Positions 24,209 through 31,283 of a stretch of 31,283 bases of DNA are shown in pieces. A program made the position numbers and the translations under genes. A model generated the notes under the pieces. The model was not told the origin of the DNA, did no database searches, and worked only from the letters and a program-made list of their open reading frames with translations. How positions within the stretch are numbered: the stretch's first letter is position 1; each line of letters opens with the position of its first letter. Source of the stretch: UBA8296 sp031581145 (GTDB taxonomy: Bacteria > Bacteroidota > Rhodothermia > Balneolales > Balneolaceae); the NCBI GenBank assembly GCA_031581145.1, contig JAVLBP010000014.1, forward strand, positions 1-31,283, given 5' to 3'.

Positions 24209-25675
24209 ATGAAAAATAGAATCAAACAAATTAGTCTCGTTCTTTTCGGAGTCGTCGTTGCCGCTGGGTGTAACGACTTCGGAGATATGAACGTAGATCC
24301 AAATAACCCATCAAGTGCACAAACAGACCTGCTACTTACAAATGCTCAAAAAAGTATTAGTTCTGTCGTGGGTTCTGTAACTCCTGCACTCTACGTACAG
24401 TATTTTGCTGAGACACAATATGATGAAAGCTCTCGTTACCAAACTGTACAGTTCAACTTCAATGGTTGGTACACAGGGGTGCTTAAAGATCTAAATGAGA
24501 TCATTGAACTCAACGAAACCAATCCTGAAGCGTACATTGGAGGTGGTGATACGGCAAATCAAATTGCTGTAGCACGAATCCTTAAGGTGTATTTCATGCA
24601 AATGATGGTAGACCGTTGGGGTCCACTTCCATACAGTGAAGCACTACAAGGCAACGAAAACTATAAGCCTAGTTATGACTCTGCAGATGCGATCTATGCT
24701 GATCTAATCAATGAGCTCAAAGCGGCAGCTTCTCAAATCAATACGTCAGCAACCGGTGTCAAAGGTGATATCATCTTTAGTGGTGACATGACACAATGGG
24801 TTAAGTTTGCACACACCATACGAGCTCGTCTCGCCTTGCGTCTAGCCGAAACCTCACCTTCCACAGCACAATCCGAGTTTGAAAGTGTTGCTGGGAACCT
24901 TCTAGAGGGTGATGTTTTCTATCCATACCTGGCGGAGTCTTCGAATCAAAATCCATGGTATAGCCGATTCATGACCCGTACAGATTATGCGATCAGTGAC
25001 GTTATGGATAACTACATGACTCCAAAGGGAGACATGAGACTCACCAAGTATGCGAATCCAGCTCCATTACAAGATAATGGTGATGGTGTTACCCAAATGG
25101 AGGAAGTTGTTGGACACCCATATTCAACTGAAGAAGCTGGTGATATACCAAATGCCGAGGTTAGCTTTCCTGGTGCAGCGATTGGAGCAGGTGGACCTGG
25201 TGTGGGGCAACAAGATGCGCCACTACCGATTGTAACACTTGCGGAGATTCATTTTATGCTGGCTGAAGCTGCGGCTCGCGGCTGGAGTGTTACAGGTGAT
25301 GCTCCTACACACTATGGACTCGCTATCAAAGCTTCTTGGGAACAATGGGGTGTTTACGATGAAGCTGCGTATAATGCTTATATGTCACATGCTGATGTAG
25401 CGTATGACGCTAGCAACTATAAAAAATCGATTGGTGATCAGAAGTGGGTTGCATTATTTCCACAAGGATATGAGGCATGGGCTGAGTGGAGAAGATTAGG
25501 CTACCCAGAGCTTGAAGCTCATGACTACCCATTAAATCCAAGTGGCCAAATCCCACTTCGTCATGCATATCCAGCATCTGAGCTTACATTGAACTCAGCG
25601 AGCTATGAAGCCGCACTTGGACTTCTAGGTGGTCCAGATGATGAGACAACACCCATTTTCTGGGATGTTGACTAG
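24209..25675 (+). CDS. SusD-like outer-membrane lipoprotein 1 (SusD-like_2 type)
   Basis: The 488-residue lipoprotein has a signal peptide ending in the lipobox VVAAGC (Cys21). Acidic residues follow the Cys (NDFGD), a composition compatible with export to the cell surface. The MVDRWGPLPYSEALQG stretch and the order of helices fit the SusD/RagB-like family that Pfam separates from classical SusD. Near the C-terminus, ALFPQGYEAWAEWRRLGYPEL is typical. It forms the lid over the SusC barrel 37 bp upstream and binds the substrate at the surface. It is the last gene of the pair; a strong terminator follows 75 bp later. Confidence 0.94.
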   Translation: MKNRIKQISLVLFGVVVAAGCNDFGDMNVDPNNPSSAQTDLLLTNAQKSISSVVGSVTPALYVQYFAETQYDESSRYQTVQFNFNGWYTGVLKDLNEIIELNETNPEAYIGGGDTANQIAVARILKVYFMQMMVDRWGPLPYSEALQGNENYKPSYDSADAIYADLINELKAAASQINTSATGVKGDIIFSGDMTQWVKFAHTIRARLALRLAETSPSTAQSEFESVAGNLLEGDVFYPYLAESSNQNPWYSRFMTRTDYAISDVMDNYMTPKGDMRLTKYANPAPLQDNGDGVTQMEEVVGHPYSTEEAGDIPNAEVSFPGAAIGAGGPGVGQQDAPLPIVTLAEIHFMLAEAAARGWSVTGDAPTHYGLAIKASWEQWGVYDEAAYNAYMSHADVAYDASNYKKSIGDQKWVALFPQGYEAWAEWRRLGYPELEAHDYPLNPSGQIPLRHAYPASELTLNSASYEAALGLLGGPDDETTPIFWDVD

Positions 25676-25752
25676 GCCAAGCCATAACAACTATTGTTGG
25701 CCGAGGGTACTGCCAACATTTGTTGTAGGTTTTGACGCGCTCAAATTTCTAT

Positions 25753-25790
25753 AAAAAAAAGCCCCTTCAGCAATGGAGGGGCTTTTTTTT
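25753..25790. terminator. Strong bidirectional-type intrinsic terminator
   Basis: A 9-bp stem (AGCCCCTTC / GGAGGGGCT, one wobble pair) with loop agcaat is flanked by an A-tract on the left and eight Ts on the right. It ends the first susC/susD transcript. Confidence 0.93.
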
Positions 25791-26006
25791 GGTCTGTATA
25801 TCAAAAATCTAGGCGAAACAATTCGATCAATAATGCCTTTCTTGAACGCTATATGGGCGAAATATCGCAGATAAACTTGGTGTAACGTTGACAATCCAGA
25901 TTTATTGTTTTGACAATTGATTACAATAAGTTAATATCAAATTATTGGTGCAACGACAAGTACTGGGCACCAAACCCTTCATTGAAACATTTAAACTACC
26001 TATCAA
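25791..26006. other. Intergenic region before the second susC
   Basis: The gap between the two SUS pairs is 331 bp in total. Apart from the terminator it is AT-rich, with no convincing ORF or RNA gene. It holds the putative promoter of the second pair near its right end. Confidence 0.6.
25908..25940 (+). promoter_or_regulatory. Putative promoter of susC/susD pair 2
   Basis: TTTTG (25908-25912), a 19-base spacer ending AAGT, and TAATATCA (25932-25939) repeat the arrangement seen before the first susC, where the spacer ends TAGT. The -7 element matches the consensus poorly. The predicted leader is about 70 bases. Confidence 0.27.
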
Positions 26007-29000
26007 ATGAAAAAATTTACTTTTCTACTTGGTGCCCTATTTGTGTTTACTGGATTAGCAGTAGCGCAAACAGCAACCATACGAGGTACAGTCTCAGATG
26101 TAGAGTCTGGGGAAGGAGTTCCACAAGCTAACGTCTTTATTGTCGAGTTGCTCAAAGGTAGTGCAGCTGACTTTGACGGAGGTTATGTCATTAATGACGT
26201 GCCATATGGAGACTACACACTTCGTGTAAGTTCTGTAGGATATGTAACATACGAGCAATCTCTCACGGTAGATGCCTCACTTGAAGTGATTGATGTATCT
26301 CTCCAACCAGATTTAGCGTCTCTTGGAGATGTCGTTGTTACAGGTTACGGGGCAATCGAAAAAAGAGAGCTAACTGGTTCCATTTCGTCGGTTAGGACGC
26401 AAGATATTGAAGGTGTCACCCTTCAAAGTACTGAGGCGTTACTTCAAGGTCGTGCTGCAGGTGTTACGGTGTCGACAACATCGGGTAACCCTGGTGGGGC
26501 GTTCAAAGTTAACATTCGTGGTAACGGTTCTATCAATGCGGCTACGCGACCCCTATACATTGTAGATGGTGTTCAGATCTCCTTTGCACAGCAATCCAGT
26601 AACACATCCACAACACCTCTTAACTCAATCAACCCAAATGACATTGAGTCAATTGAAGTTCTCAAAGATGCTGCAGCCTCTGCCATTTATGGTGCACAAG
26701 CAGCGGCAGGTGTCGTACTTATTACAACGAAGAAGGGACGTGCCGGAGCCGTGCAAATTGATGCTAATGTAGAACGTGGCGTTAGAAATATTGCCAACAG
26801 CGTAGACTACATCAGCTCTGATGAATACGTCCAATATATGGCCGAAGGGTTTGCCTTTAATTCTGGTGCCACAGCCATTGATGGGTCATTTGATCTACAG
26901 CCCTATGTTGATGTTTACAAAAACTTCTTCCTAAGCTTTTTTGGCGCAGATCCATCGTCTGAAGATGGGTCTCAATTGGCTAACACAAACTGGCAAGATT
27001 TCATCTTTAGTGAAGGTGTTACCCAGAAATATAATATCTCTTTGAGTGGTGGAAATGCGGGAACAGTGTTTTACATCTCCACGGGCTACGAAGATACAGA
27101 AGGAACAGCTTTTGGTTCTGACTTTACTCGATTGAGCCTTCGCACCAATGTTGATCAACAAATTGGTGATAAAGTGAATGCTTCGATTGCACTTAATCTC
27201 GCTCAATCTACTCAGTTTGGTGTTTGTCAAGATGGTAACTATATCAATTGTCCACCATCTCAGGCGATGTTTGAAGCACCTATGAGTTACCCATTAAATT
27301 CTGATGGTTCATACAATGCAAACACGCGTTTTGGATTGAATACGAATCCTGCCGTTGTAGAGAATGAAGTTGACCGTAATGTTACCGTTGGTTTCCTAAC
27401 GGGACGCTTTAGCTTAAACTACAACCCATTCAGCTGGATGAGCGTCACAGGCCTCGTGGGTGTTGACTACAGAAATACACAAGACGAACAATACCGCTCT
27501 CCAGTCGCGGCTCCTGGGCAAAGTGGTTTCTTGTCTTATGCCAACAGAAATGTATACAACTTCAATACCAGTGTAGTCGTCAACGCGCAACAGACCTTCA
27601 ATGATGTCCATAATGTTGAGGCACTGATTGGAGGAGAGTATCGCCGCGATTATTCTGAATCCTATGGTACGCGTGGGGATGGATTTACAGGAAACTTTTT
27701 TACCGTCTTAAGTGCTACGGCTGAGCCAGTAAGTGCATTTGGTGTGAACAACGAGTGGCGTCTAGGTGGATATTTCATCAATGCAAAGTACAATTATGAC
27801 GAGAAGTACTTCTTGTCTTTTGTAGGTCGTTATGACGGTCACTCTCGATTTGGTGCCGACAATCGTTGGGGCTTCTTCCCCTCGATATCTGGTGCTTGGA
27901 GAATTTCAGAGGAAGACTTTTTTAATGCCGATTTCGTTGACGAGCTGAAAGTTCGTGCTAGTTATGGAACAACGGGTAACTCAGCTATTGGTAATTATGC
28001 CTCAAGAGGACTCTTCTCTGTCTCTGGATCATACAGAGGTGCTTCAGGTATTACACCTAACCAGCTTGCAAACGGACTCTTGGGTTGGGAGCAAGCTTCT
28101 GAGATCAACATTGGTCTAGACTATGAATTGCTGGACGGGCGTATTTTCGGTGCATTTGATGTGTACAGAAAGCAAAACTCAGATCTGCTCTTTGGACGCC
28201 CGCTTCCTGGCGATAGTGGGTTTGGAAGTATTACAGAAAACATTGGAAAGGTGGAAAACCGCGGATTTGAGGCAGAATTTAACTCCATTAATGTCTCTAC
28301 ACGTGATTTCGCGTGGTCGACCCGTTTCAATTTTGCGCTAAGTGCAAATGAAATTCTAGAGCTACCCGATGGAGAAAACATCAGAGAAGCGTCTCAATTT
28401 TCTTCTCTTCAAATCGGAGAGCCTATGGGCTTAATTCAAGTCGCTAGATGGGCGGGTGTGAACCCTGCTGACGGCCGTCCAATGTGGTATGATGGTGACG
28501 GCAATATCACCTACAGACCACAAGCCTCATCAGATGCTATAGACTACAAAGATGGGCACGCTGAATTTGTTGGTGGTTTTGGCTCAACGGTCTCCTACAA
28601 GGGACTAAGTGTAGATGCATTCTTCCAGTTTTCCTTCGGACAGTGGGCTCATGCTGGTACAGATTTCTACTTCACCAGAACACCTGATTTCTTAATGAAC
28701 TTGAACACTGAGGTGTTAGACCGTTGGAAGCAACCAGGCGACATTACGTACTATCCAAGAGCGATGGAGGGGGGAGCTGATTTCCCAGAAACTGCGAACT
28801 ATAGGGTGACTGAAAGTACGCAAGGTATCTACAACACAAGTTACATCCGGTTGAAAAACCTTAATGTGACGTATGATATCCCAACATCTATCACAGATGT
28901 GATTGGGGTTCGTGGTATGTCTGTCTATGCAGCAGGTGTGAACTTATTCACATGGACGGCGTGGCCATGGTACGACCCTGAAGTTGCAGGAAGTACTACG

Positions 29001-29078
29001 GATATCTACGGTAATCAAATCTACGCGTCATACCCAACCGAGAAGACATTCTACGGCGGTATTCGTCTACAATTCTAA
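26007..29078 (+). CDS. SusC/RagA-family TonB-linked outer-membrane transporter 2
   Basis: The 1023-residue protein has a signal peptide (AVA-QTA, about residue 20). A carboxypeptidase-regulatory-like domain spans residues 24-100, followed by a TonB-box-like DVVVTGYG at 108-115. The plug (LLQGRAAGVTVSTTSG, VNIRGNGSI, PLYIVDGVQI, SIEVLKDAAASAIYG) and a barrel ending GGIRLQF complete it. The N-terminal domain is strikingly similar to that of the first SusC (33 of 43 residues identical over residues 40-82 versus 39-81). The plug and barrel are more divergent. A possible disulfide pair lies in CQDGNYINC. A different type of SusD follows immediately, so the two systems probably take up different substrates. 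Substrate unknown. Confidence 0.96.
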   Translation: MKKFTFLLGALFVFTGLAVAQTATIRGTVSDVESGEGVPQANVFIVELLKGSAADFDGGYVINDVPYGDYTLRVSSVGYVTYEQSLTVDASLEVIDVSLQPDLASLGDVVVTGYGAIEKRELTGSISSVRTQDIEGVTLQSTEALLQGRAAGVTVSTTSGNPGGAFKVNIRGNGSINAATRPLYIVDGVQISFAQQSSNTSTTPLNSINPNDIESIEVLKDAAASAIYGAQAAAGVVLITTKKGRAGAVQIDANVERGVRNIANSVDYISSDEYVQYMAEGFAFNSGATAIDGSFDLQPYVDVYKNFFLSFFGADPSSEDGSQLANTNWQDFIFSEGVTQKYNISLSGGNAGTVFYISTGYEDTEGTAFGSDFTRLSLRTNVDQQIGDKVNASIALNLAQSTQFGVCQDGNYINCPPSQAMFEAPMSYPLNSDGSYNANTRFGLNTNPAVVENEVDRNVTVGFLTGRFSLNYNPFSWMSVTGLVGVDYRNTQDEQYRSPVAAPGQSGFLSYANRNVYNFNTSVVVNAQQTFNDVHNVEALIGGEYRRDYSESYGTRGDGFTGNFFTVLSATAEPVSAFGVNNEWRLGGYFINAKYNYDEKYFLSFVGRYDGHSRFGADNRWGFFPSISGAWRISEEDFFNADFVDELKVRASYGTTGNSAIGNYASRGLFSVSGSYRGASGITPNQLANGLLGWEQASEINIGLDYELLDGRIFGAFDVYRKQNSDLLFGRPLPGDSGFGSITENIGKVENRGFEAEFNSINVSTRDFAWSTRFNFALSANEILELPDGENIREASQFSSLQIGEPMGLIQVARWAGVNPADGRPMWYDGDGNITYRPQASSDAIDYKDGHAEFVGGFGSTVSYKGLSVDAFFQFSFGQWAHAGTDFYFTRTPDFLMNLNTEVLDRWKQPGDITYYPRAMEGGADFPETANYRVTESTQGIYNTSYIRLKNLNVTYDIPTSITDVIGVRGMSVYAAGVNLFTWTAWPWYDPEVAGSTTDIYGNQIYASYPTEKTFYGGIRLQF

Positions 29079-29110
29079 GTATGAACGTATTAAAACAAAG
29101 CGAGCATAAC

Positions 29111-30571
29111 ATGAAAAAATTATTCATAGCACTTCTTTCAGTTGGATTCCTTGCTTCATGTACGGAAGTACTTGAGGATGTGGAACCTTCAACGTCAGTC
29201 TCTTTTGAAGCTGCCTTGACATCCCCCGAAGCTGTCGATGCTATTCGCGCATCGATGTATTCTAAGATGAGAGGGAGTTTCGATTTTACCACAGAATACT
29301 TTATTGGCCCAGCAGCGCTTGCGGATTTAACATCTAATCGCCCTGGATCATCACGCTTCCAAGGATTAAATGAAGCCGTGGGAACAAATGGCACGACCCA
29401 CATTGGATCTTTCGGTGGGTATGAAGTAATTCAAGAGGCGAACTTGTTAATTAATGGTATTGCCGATGGTGTCCTAGACCAAGCAACGCTTGATCGTTAC
29501 CGAGGTGAAGCCTATGCCATCCGAGCCTTTGTGAATCACCGTATGGCTGCGACTTATGGTTACGAGCCGGGGACAGCTGCTGCTTCATCATGGGATTTAA
29601 GCATCATCCTACGACAAGAGGCTACACTTGATCTTGCTCAGGCTGAACCACTCCCACGTAGCACGATCAGCGAGGTATATGCGGCGATCAAAAGTGATAT
29701 TGCACAAGCCAAAACTCTTCTTGCTGGCGTAAATGGAGATAATGGGTATGCTACCGAAGCGTTTGTTGAGGGTGTTGCTGCACGAGTACACCTCTATGCT
29801 GGTGAGTACTCTCAAGCTGCGGCAGCAGCTGAGGCGGCGATTTCCAAAAGTGGTCGAGCGCTAGTGGCAACGGAAGAGGGTGTTGCATCCATGTTCCGTG
29901 GGAAGAACCCAGAGGCACTCTTAGAATTAGTTATAGACCCAAATACAGAGCCTATCGCGGGATCAAATACAAACAGCGGTCCAGTTGCTTACACATCCGA
30001 TCAGTGGGTGGCACAAGTTCCAACCAACCAATTGGTCACCAAGTATGAAGCTGGAGACTGGCGAGTTGCTGGTTGGCATGGTGACTGCATTACTGAGCAA
30101 AGTGTGGGTGCTACAGCCAATGGGTGCGAAACGGTAAACGATTTGGGTGTTTCCATTACCAAGTTTAATGGCTGGAAGGGTAACCTATCTCAAGACTTAA
30201 CGTACATGCGAATAGGAGAAATGTATTTGATCCTTGCTGAAGCCACTGCAAAGGCATCAAATAATCCATCTGCAGGAGTTCCATACCTAGAGGAACTACG
30301 TACAGCTCGTGGGGCAGGAGCAGTCCCGGCTGAAGCAACCGCGAATATGAAGGCTTTTGAGGATTTTATCCTTGACGAAAGAGTTCGTGAACTATCTGTT
30401 GAAGGACATCGCTTCTTCGACTTAAAGCGTCTTGAGCGTGATATTCCAAATTCTGATGGCGGCATTAAAATGAGAAAAGATTCCTACAGATTACTATCAC
30501 CGTTTGGAATTGGTGCTCAGAATGTAAACCCACTTCTAGTTGAGAACCCAGGCTACGATGTAGCTGAATAA
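29111..30571 (+). CDS. SusD/RagB-family outer-membrane lipoprotein 2
   Basis: The frame opens at an ATG at 29081, 2 bp after susC. The ATG at 29111 is better because the signal peptide MKKLFIALLSVGFLASC starts there, with lipidated Cys17 in LASC. The mature protein shows the classical SusD/RagB pattern. Near the N-terminus there is RGEAYAIRAFVNHRMAATYGY followed by PLPRSTISEVYAAI. Near the end there is MRIGEMYLILAEA followed by ILDERVRELSVEGHRFFDLKRL. It caps the SusC barrel and binds substrate at the cell surface. A Cys pair (DCITEQSVGATANGC) may form a disulfide. It is followed 18 bp later by a small lipoprotein gene. Confidence 0.95.
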   Translation: MKKLFIALLSVGFLASCTEVLEDVEPSTSVSFEAALTSPEAVDAIRASMYSKMRGSFDFTTEYFIGPAALADLTSNRPGSSRFQGLNEAVGTNGTTHIGSFGGYEVIQEANLLINGIADGVLDQATLDRYRGEAYAIRAFVNHRMAATYGYEPGTAAASSWDLSIILRQEATLDLAQAEPLPRSTISEVYAAIKSDIAQAKTLLAGVNGDNGYATEAFVEGVAARVHLYAGEYSQAAAAAEAAISKSGRALVATEEGVASMFRGKNPEALLELVIDPNTEPIAGSNTNSGPVAYTSDQWVAQVPTNQLVTKYEAGDWRVAGWHGDCITEQSVGATANGCETVNDLGVSITKFNGWKGNLSQDLTYMRIGEMYLILAEATAKASNNPSAGVPYLEELRTARGAGAVPAEATANMKAFEDFILDERVRELSVEGHRFFDLKRLERDIPNSDGGIKMRKDSYRLLSPFGIGAQNVNPLLVENPGYDVAE

Positions 30572-30589
30572 TCTTAAAGGACATTAATC

Positions 30590-31033
30590 ATGAAAAACTT
30601 ATCTCTAACTCTAGTTGCATTTGTCTTATTGTTCACCTCTTGTGACAGCTTATTTGACAATGGCGACAACGAAAAAGTGTATAATGGACCAGATGTCGTT
30701 GGGTTCTTTCCACTAGAGCAAACCATATCTGCATCGACTACGAGTGGTACATCAGTTGAGGTGCAGCTGATCGGAGAGCAAAAGACATCTGATGTGTCGG
30801 TCTCTTATGCTGTTCACTCTTCTACGACAGCTACATCAGGAACGCACTATACGGTTTCTGGAACAAGTGTAACCATTCCAGCAAATTCATCTACAGCTGA
30901 TATCAACGTTGGGTTGTCACCTGGTGATCTGACGCCTGGACAGGAGGTAAAGCTCGTACTTGAACTTCAAGGTGGATCGGGTCTACAGGCCTCTGAAAAC
31001 CTTAAGCTTGCTACAATATTTATCCGTCCATGA
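30590..31033 (+). CDS. Small lipoprotein with Calx-beta-like domain
   Basis: The 147-residue protein has a lipoprotein signal (LLFTSC, Cys18), then an acidic linker (DSLFDNGDNEK). One predicted beta-sandwich resembles Calx-beta or DUF1735-type modules (SGTHYTVSGTSVTIPANSSTADINVGL, then VKLVLELQGGSG). Such small beta-sandwich lipoproteins often accompany SusC/SusD pairs as surface glycan-binding or accessory proteins. It lies 18 bp after susD 2 and before a terminator, so it is the third gene of that operon. Binding of a glycan or calcium is inferred from the fold type only. It has no visible enzyme motif. Confidence 0.82.
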   Translation: MKNLSLTLVAFVLLFTSCDSLFDNGDNEKVYNGPDVVGFFPLEQTISASTTSGTSVEVQLIGEQKTSDVSVSYAVHSSTTATSGTHYTVSGTSVTIPANSSTADINVGLSPGDLTPGQEVKLVLELQGGSGLQASENLKLATIFIRP

Positions 31034-31056
31034 TGGTGTAATTCTATTGTTAATAA

Positions 31057-31088
31057 AAAGCCTACTTCCAACGAAGTGGGCTTTTTTT
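31057..31088. terminator. Intrinsic terminator after SUS operon 2
   Basis: A 10-bp stem (AGCCTACTTC / GAAGTGGGCT, one wobble pair) with loop caac is followed by a run of Ts and preceded by As. It lies about 25 bp after the small lipoprotein gene. Confidence 0.92.
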
Positions 31089-31116
31089 ATATGAGGTGAT
31101 TCATTAATCTATAATT

Positions 31117-31283
31117 ATGAAAACAACACTTCCATCTACTCCTTGGTTTTTACTCCTGATCACTGTGACAATGACTGTGTCTATGTCAGTGTCATTGCCC
31201 ATGCCATTAATGGGACAAAACAGCGCTTTTTTTGAAACCATTGAGTCTCCAAAGGTGCCACAATCCGAGCTCCAAACCGACGA
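31117..31283 (+). CDS. Secreted protein, N-terminal part (cut by window edge)
   Basis: An open frame from the ATG at 31117 runs to the edge. It begins with MKTTLPSTP and a hydrophobic core (WFLLLITVTMTVSMSVSLP), then LMGQNSAFFETIESPKVPQSE, so a signal peptide is likely. No domain can be recognised in the 55 or so residues visible. It lies after the terminator of the SUS operon and so probably has its own promoter. No lipobox cysteine is visible. Confidence 0.6.
   Translation, partial: MKTTLPSTPWFLLLITVTMTVSMSVSLPMPLMGQNSAFFETIESPKVPQSELQTD

Overview
The window looks like chromosomal DNA from a member of the Bacteroidota/Rhodothermota/Balneolota group. The main evidence is two SusC/SusD outer-membrane uptake pairs, a DUF2723 (TMEM260-like) membrane glycosyltransferase, a Bat-type DUF58 gene, and weak Shine-Dalgarno sites with at least one TTTG-N19-AnnnTTTG-like promoter. 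Coding density is very high: neighbours often overlap by a few bases, some convergent genes overlap by tens of bases, and only two gaps exceed 300 bp. I see no rRNA, tRNA, CRISPR array, phage module or transposase. The lineage is an inference from gene content.

Layout. 1-1291 (minus): DUF58 gene and the start of an exported Bat-operon-like protein, cut by the window edge. 1292-1599: divergent intergenic region with a 32-bp tandem repeat. 1600-3042 (plus): small winged-helix protein and alanine dehydrogenase. 3011-8529 (minus): DUF2723 protein, a YbeY with a long N-terminal extension, and a phytoene-desaturase-like FAD enzyme, tightly packed. 8608-10119 (plus): Na+-dependent NSS transporter. 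10066-13625 (minus): lysS, a LolC/E-type permease and msrB. 13687-16934 (plus): DUF2520 Rossmann protein, alkyltransferase-like protein, queD, queE and an SDR, the last three overlapping. 16996-19022 (minus): LacI-family regulator followed by purC. 19115-20771 (plus): crtB overlapping a TonB-like protein. 20911-25675 (plus): susC/susD pair 1, ending at a strong terminator. 26007-31033 (plus): susC/susD pair 2 plus a small lipoprotein, ending at a second terminator. 31117 to the edge: start of another secreted protein.

How it fits together. The left two thirds is mostly housekeeping: translation (lysS, ybeY), tRNA modification (queD/queE), purine synthesis (purC), lipoprotein export, methionine sulfoxide repair and alkyl-lesion recognition. 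The right third is a nutrient-uptake region: a TonB-like energy transducer lies just upstream of two SusC/SusD systems. The two SusC proteins share very similar N-terminal domains but are paired with SusD proteins of different families. No carbohydrate-active enzyme or peptidase is visible, so the substrates are unknown.

The most unusual signal is not one gene. Three unrelated housekeeping-type genes (ybeY, the LolC/E permease and the DUF2520 gene) each carry an in-frame run of degenerate 15-bp (five-residue) repeats. A fourth gene has an 18-bp version, and two intergenic regions have 32-bp and 21-bp tandem repeats. The 32-bp array carries a perfect 10-bp palindrome in every unit, spaced about three helical turns apart, just upstream of a winged-helix gene.
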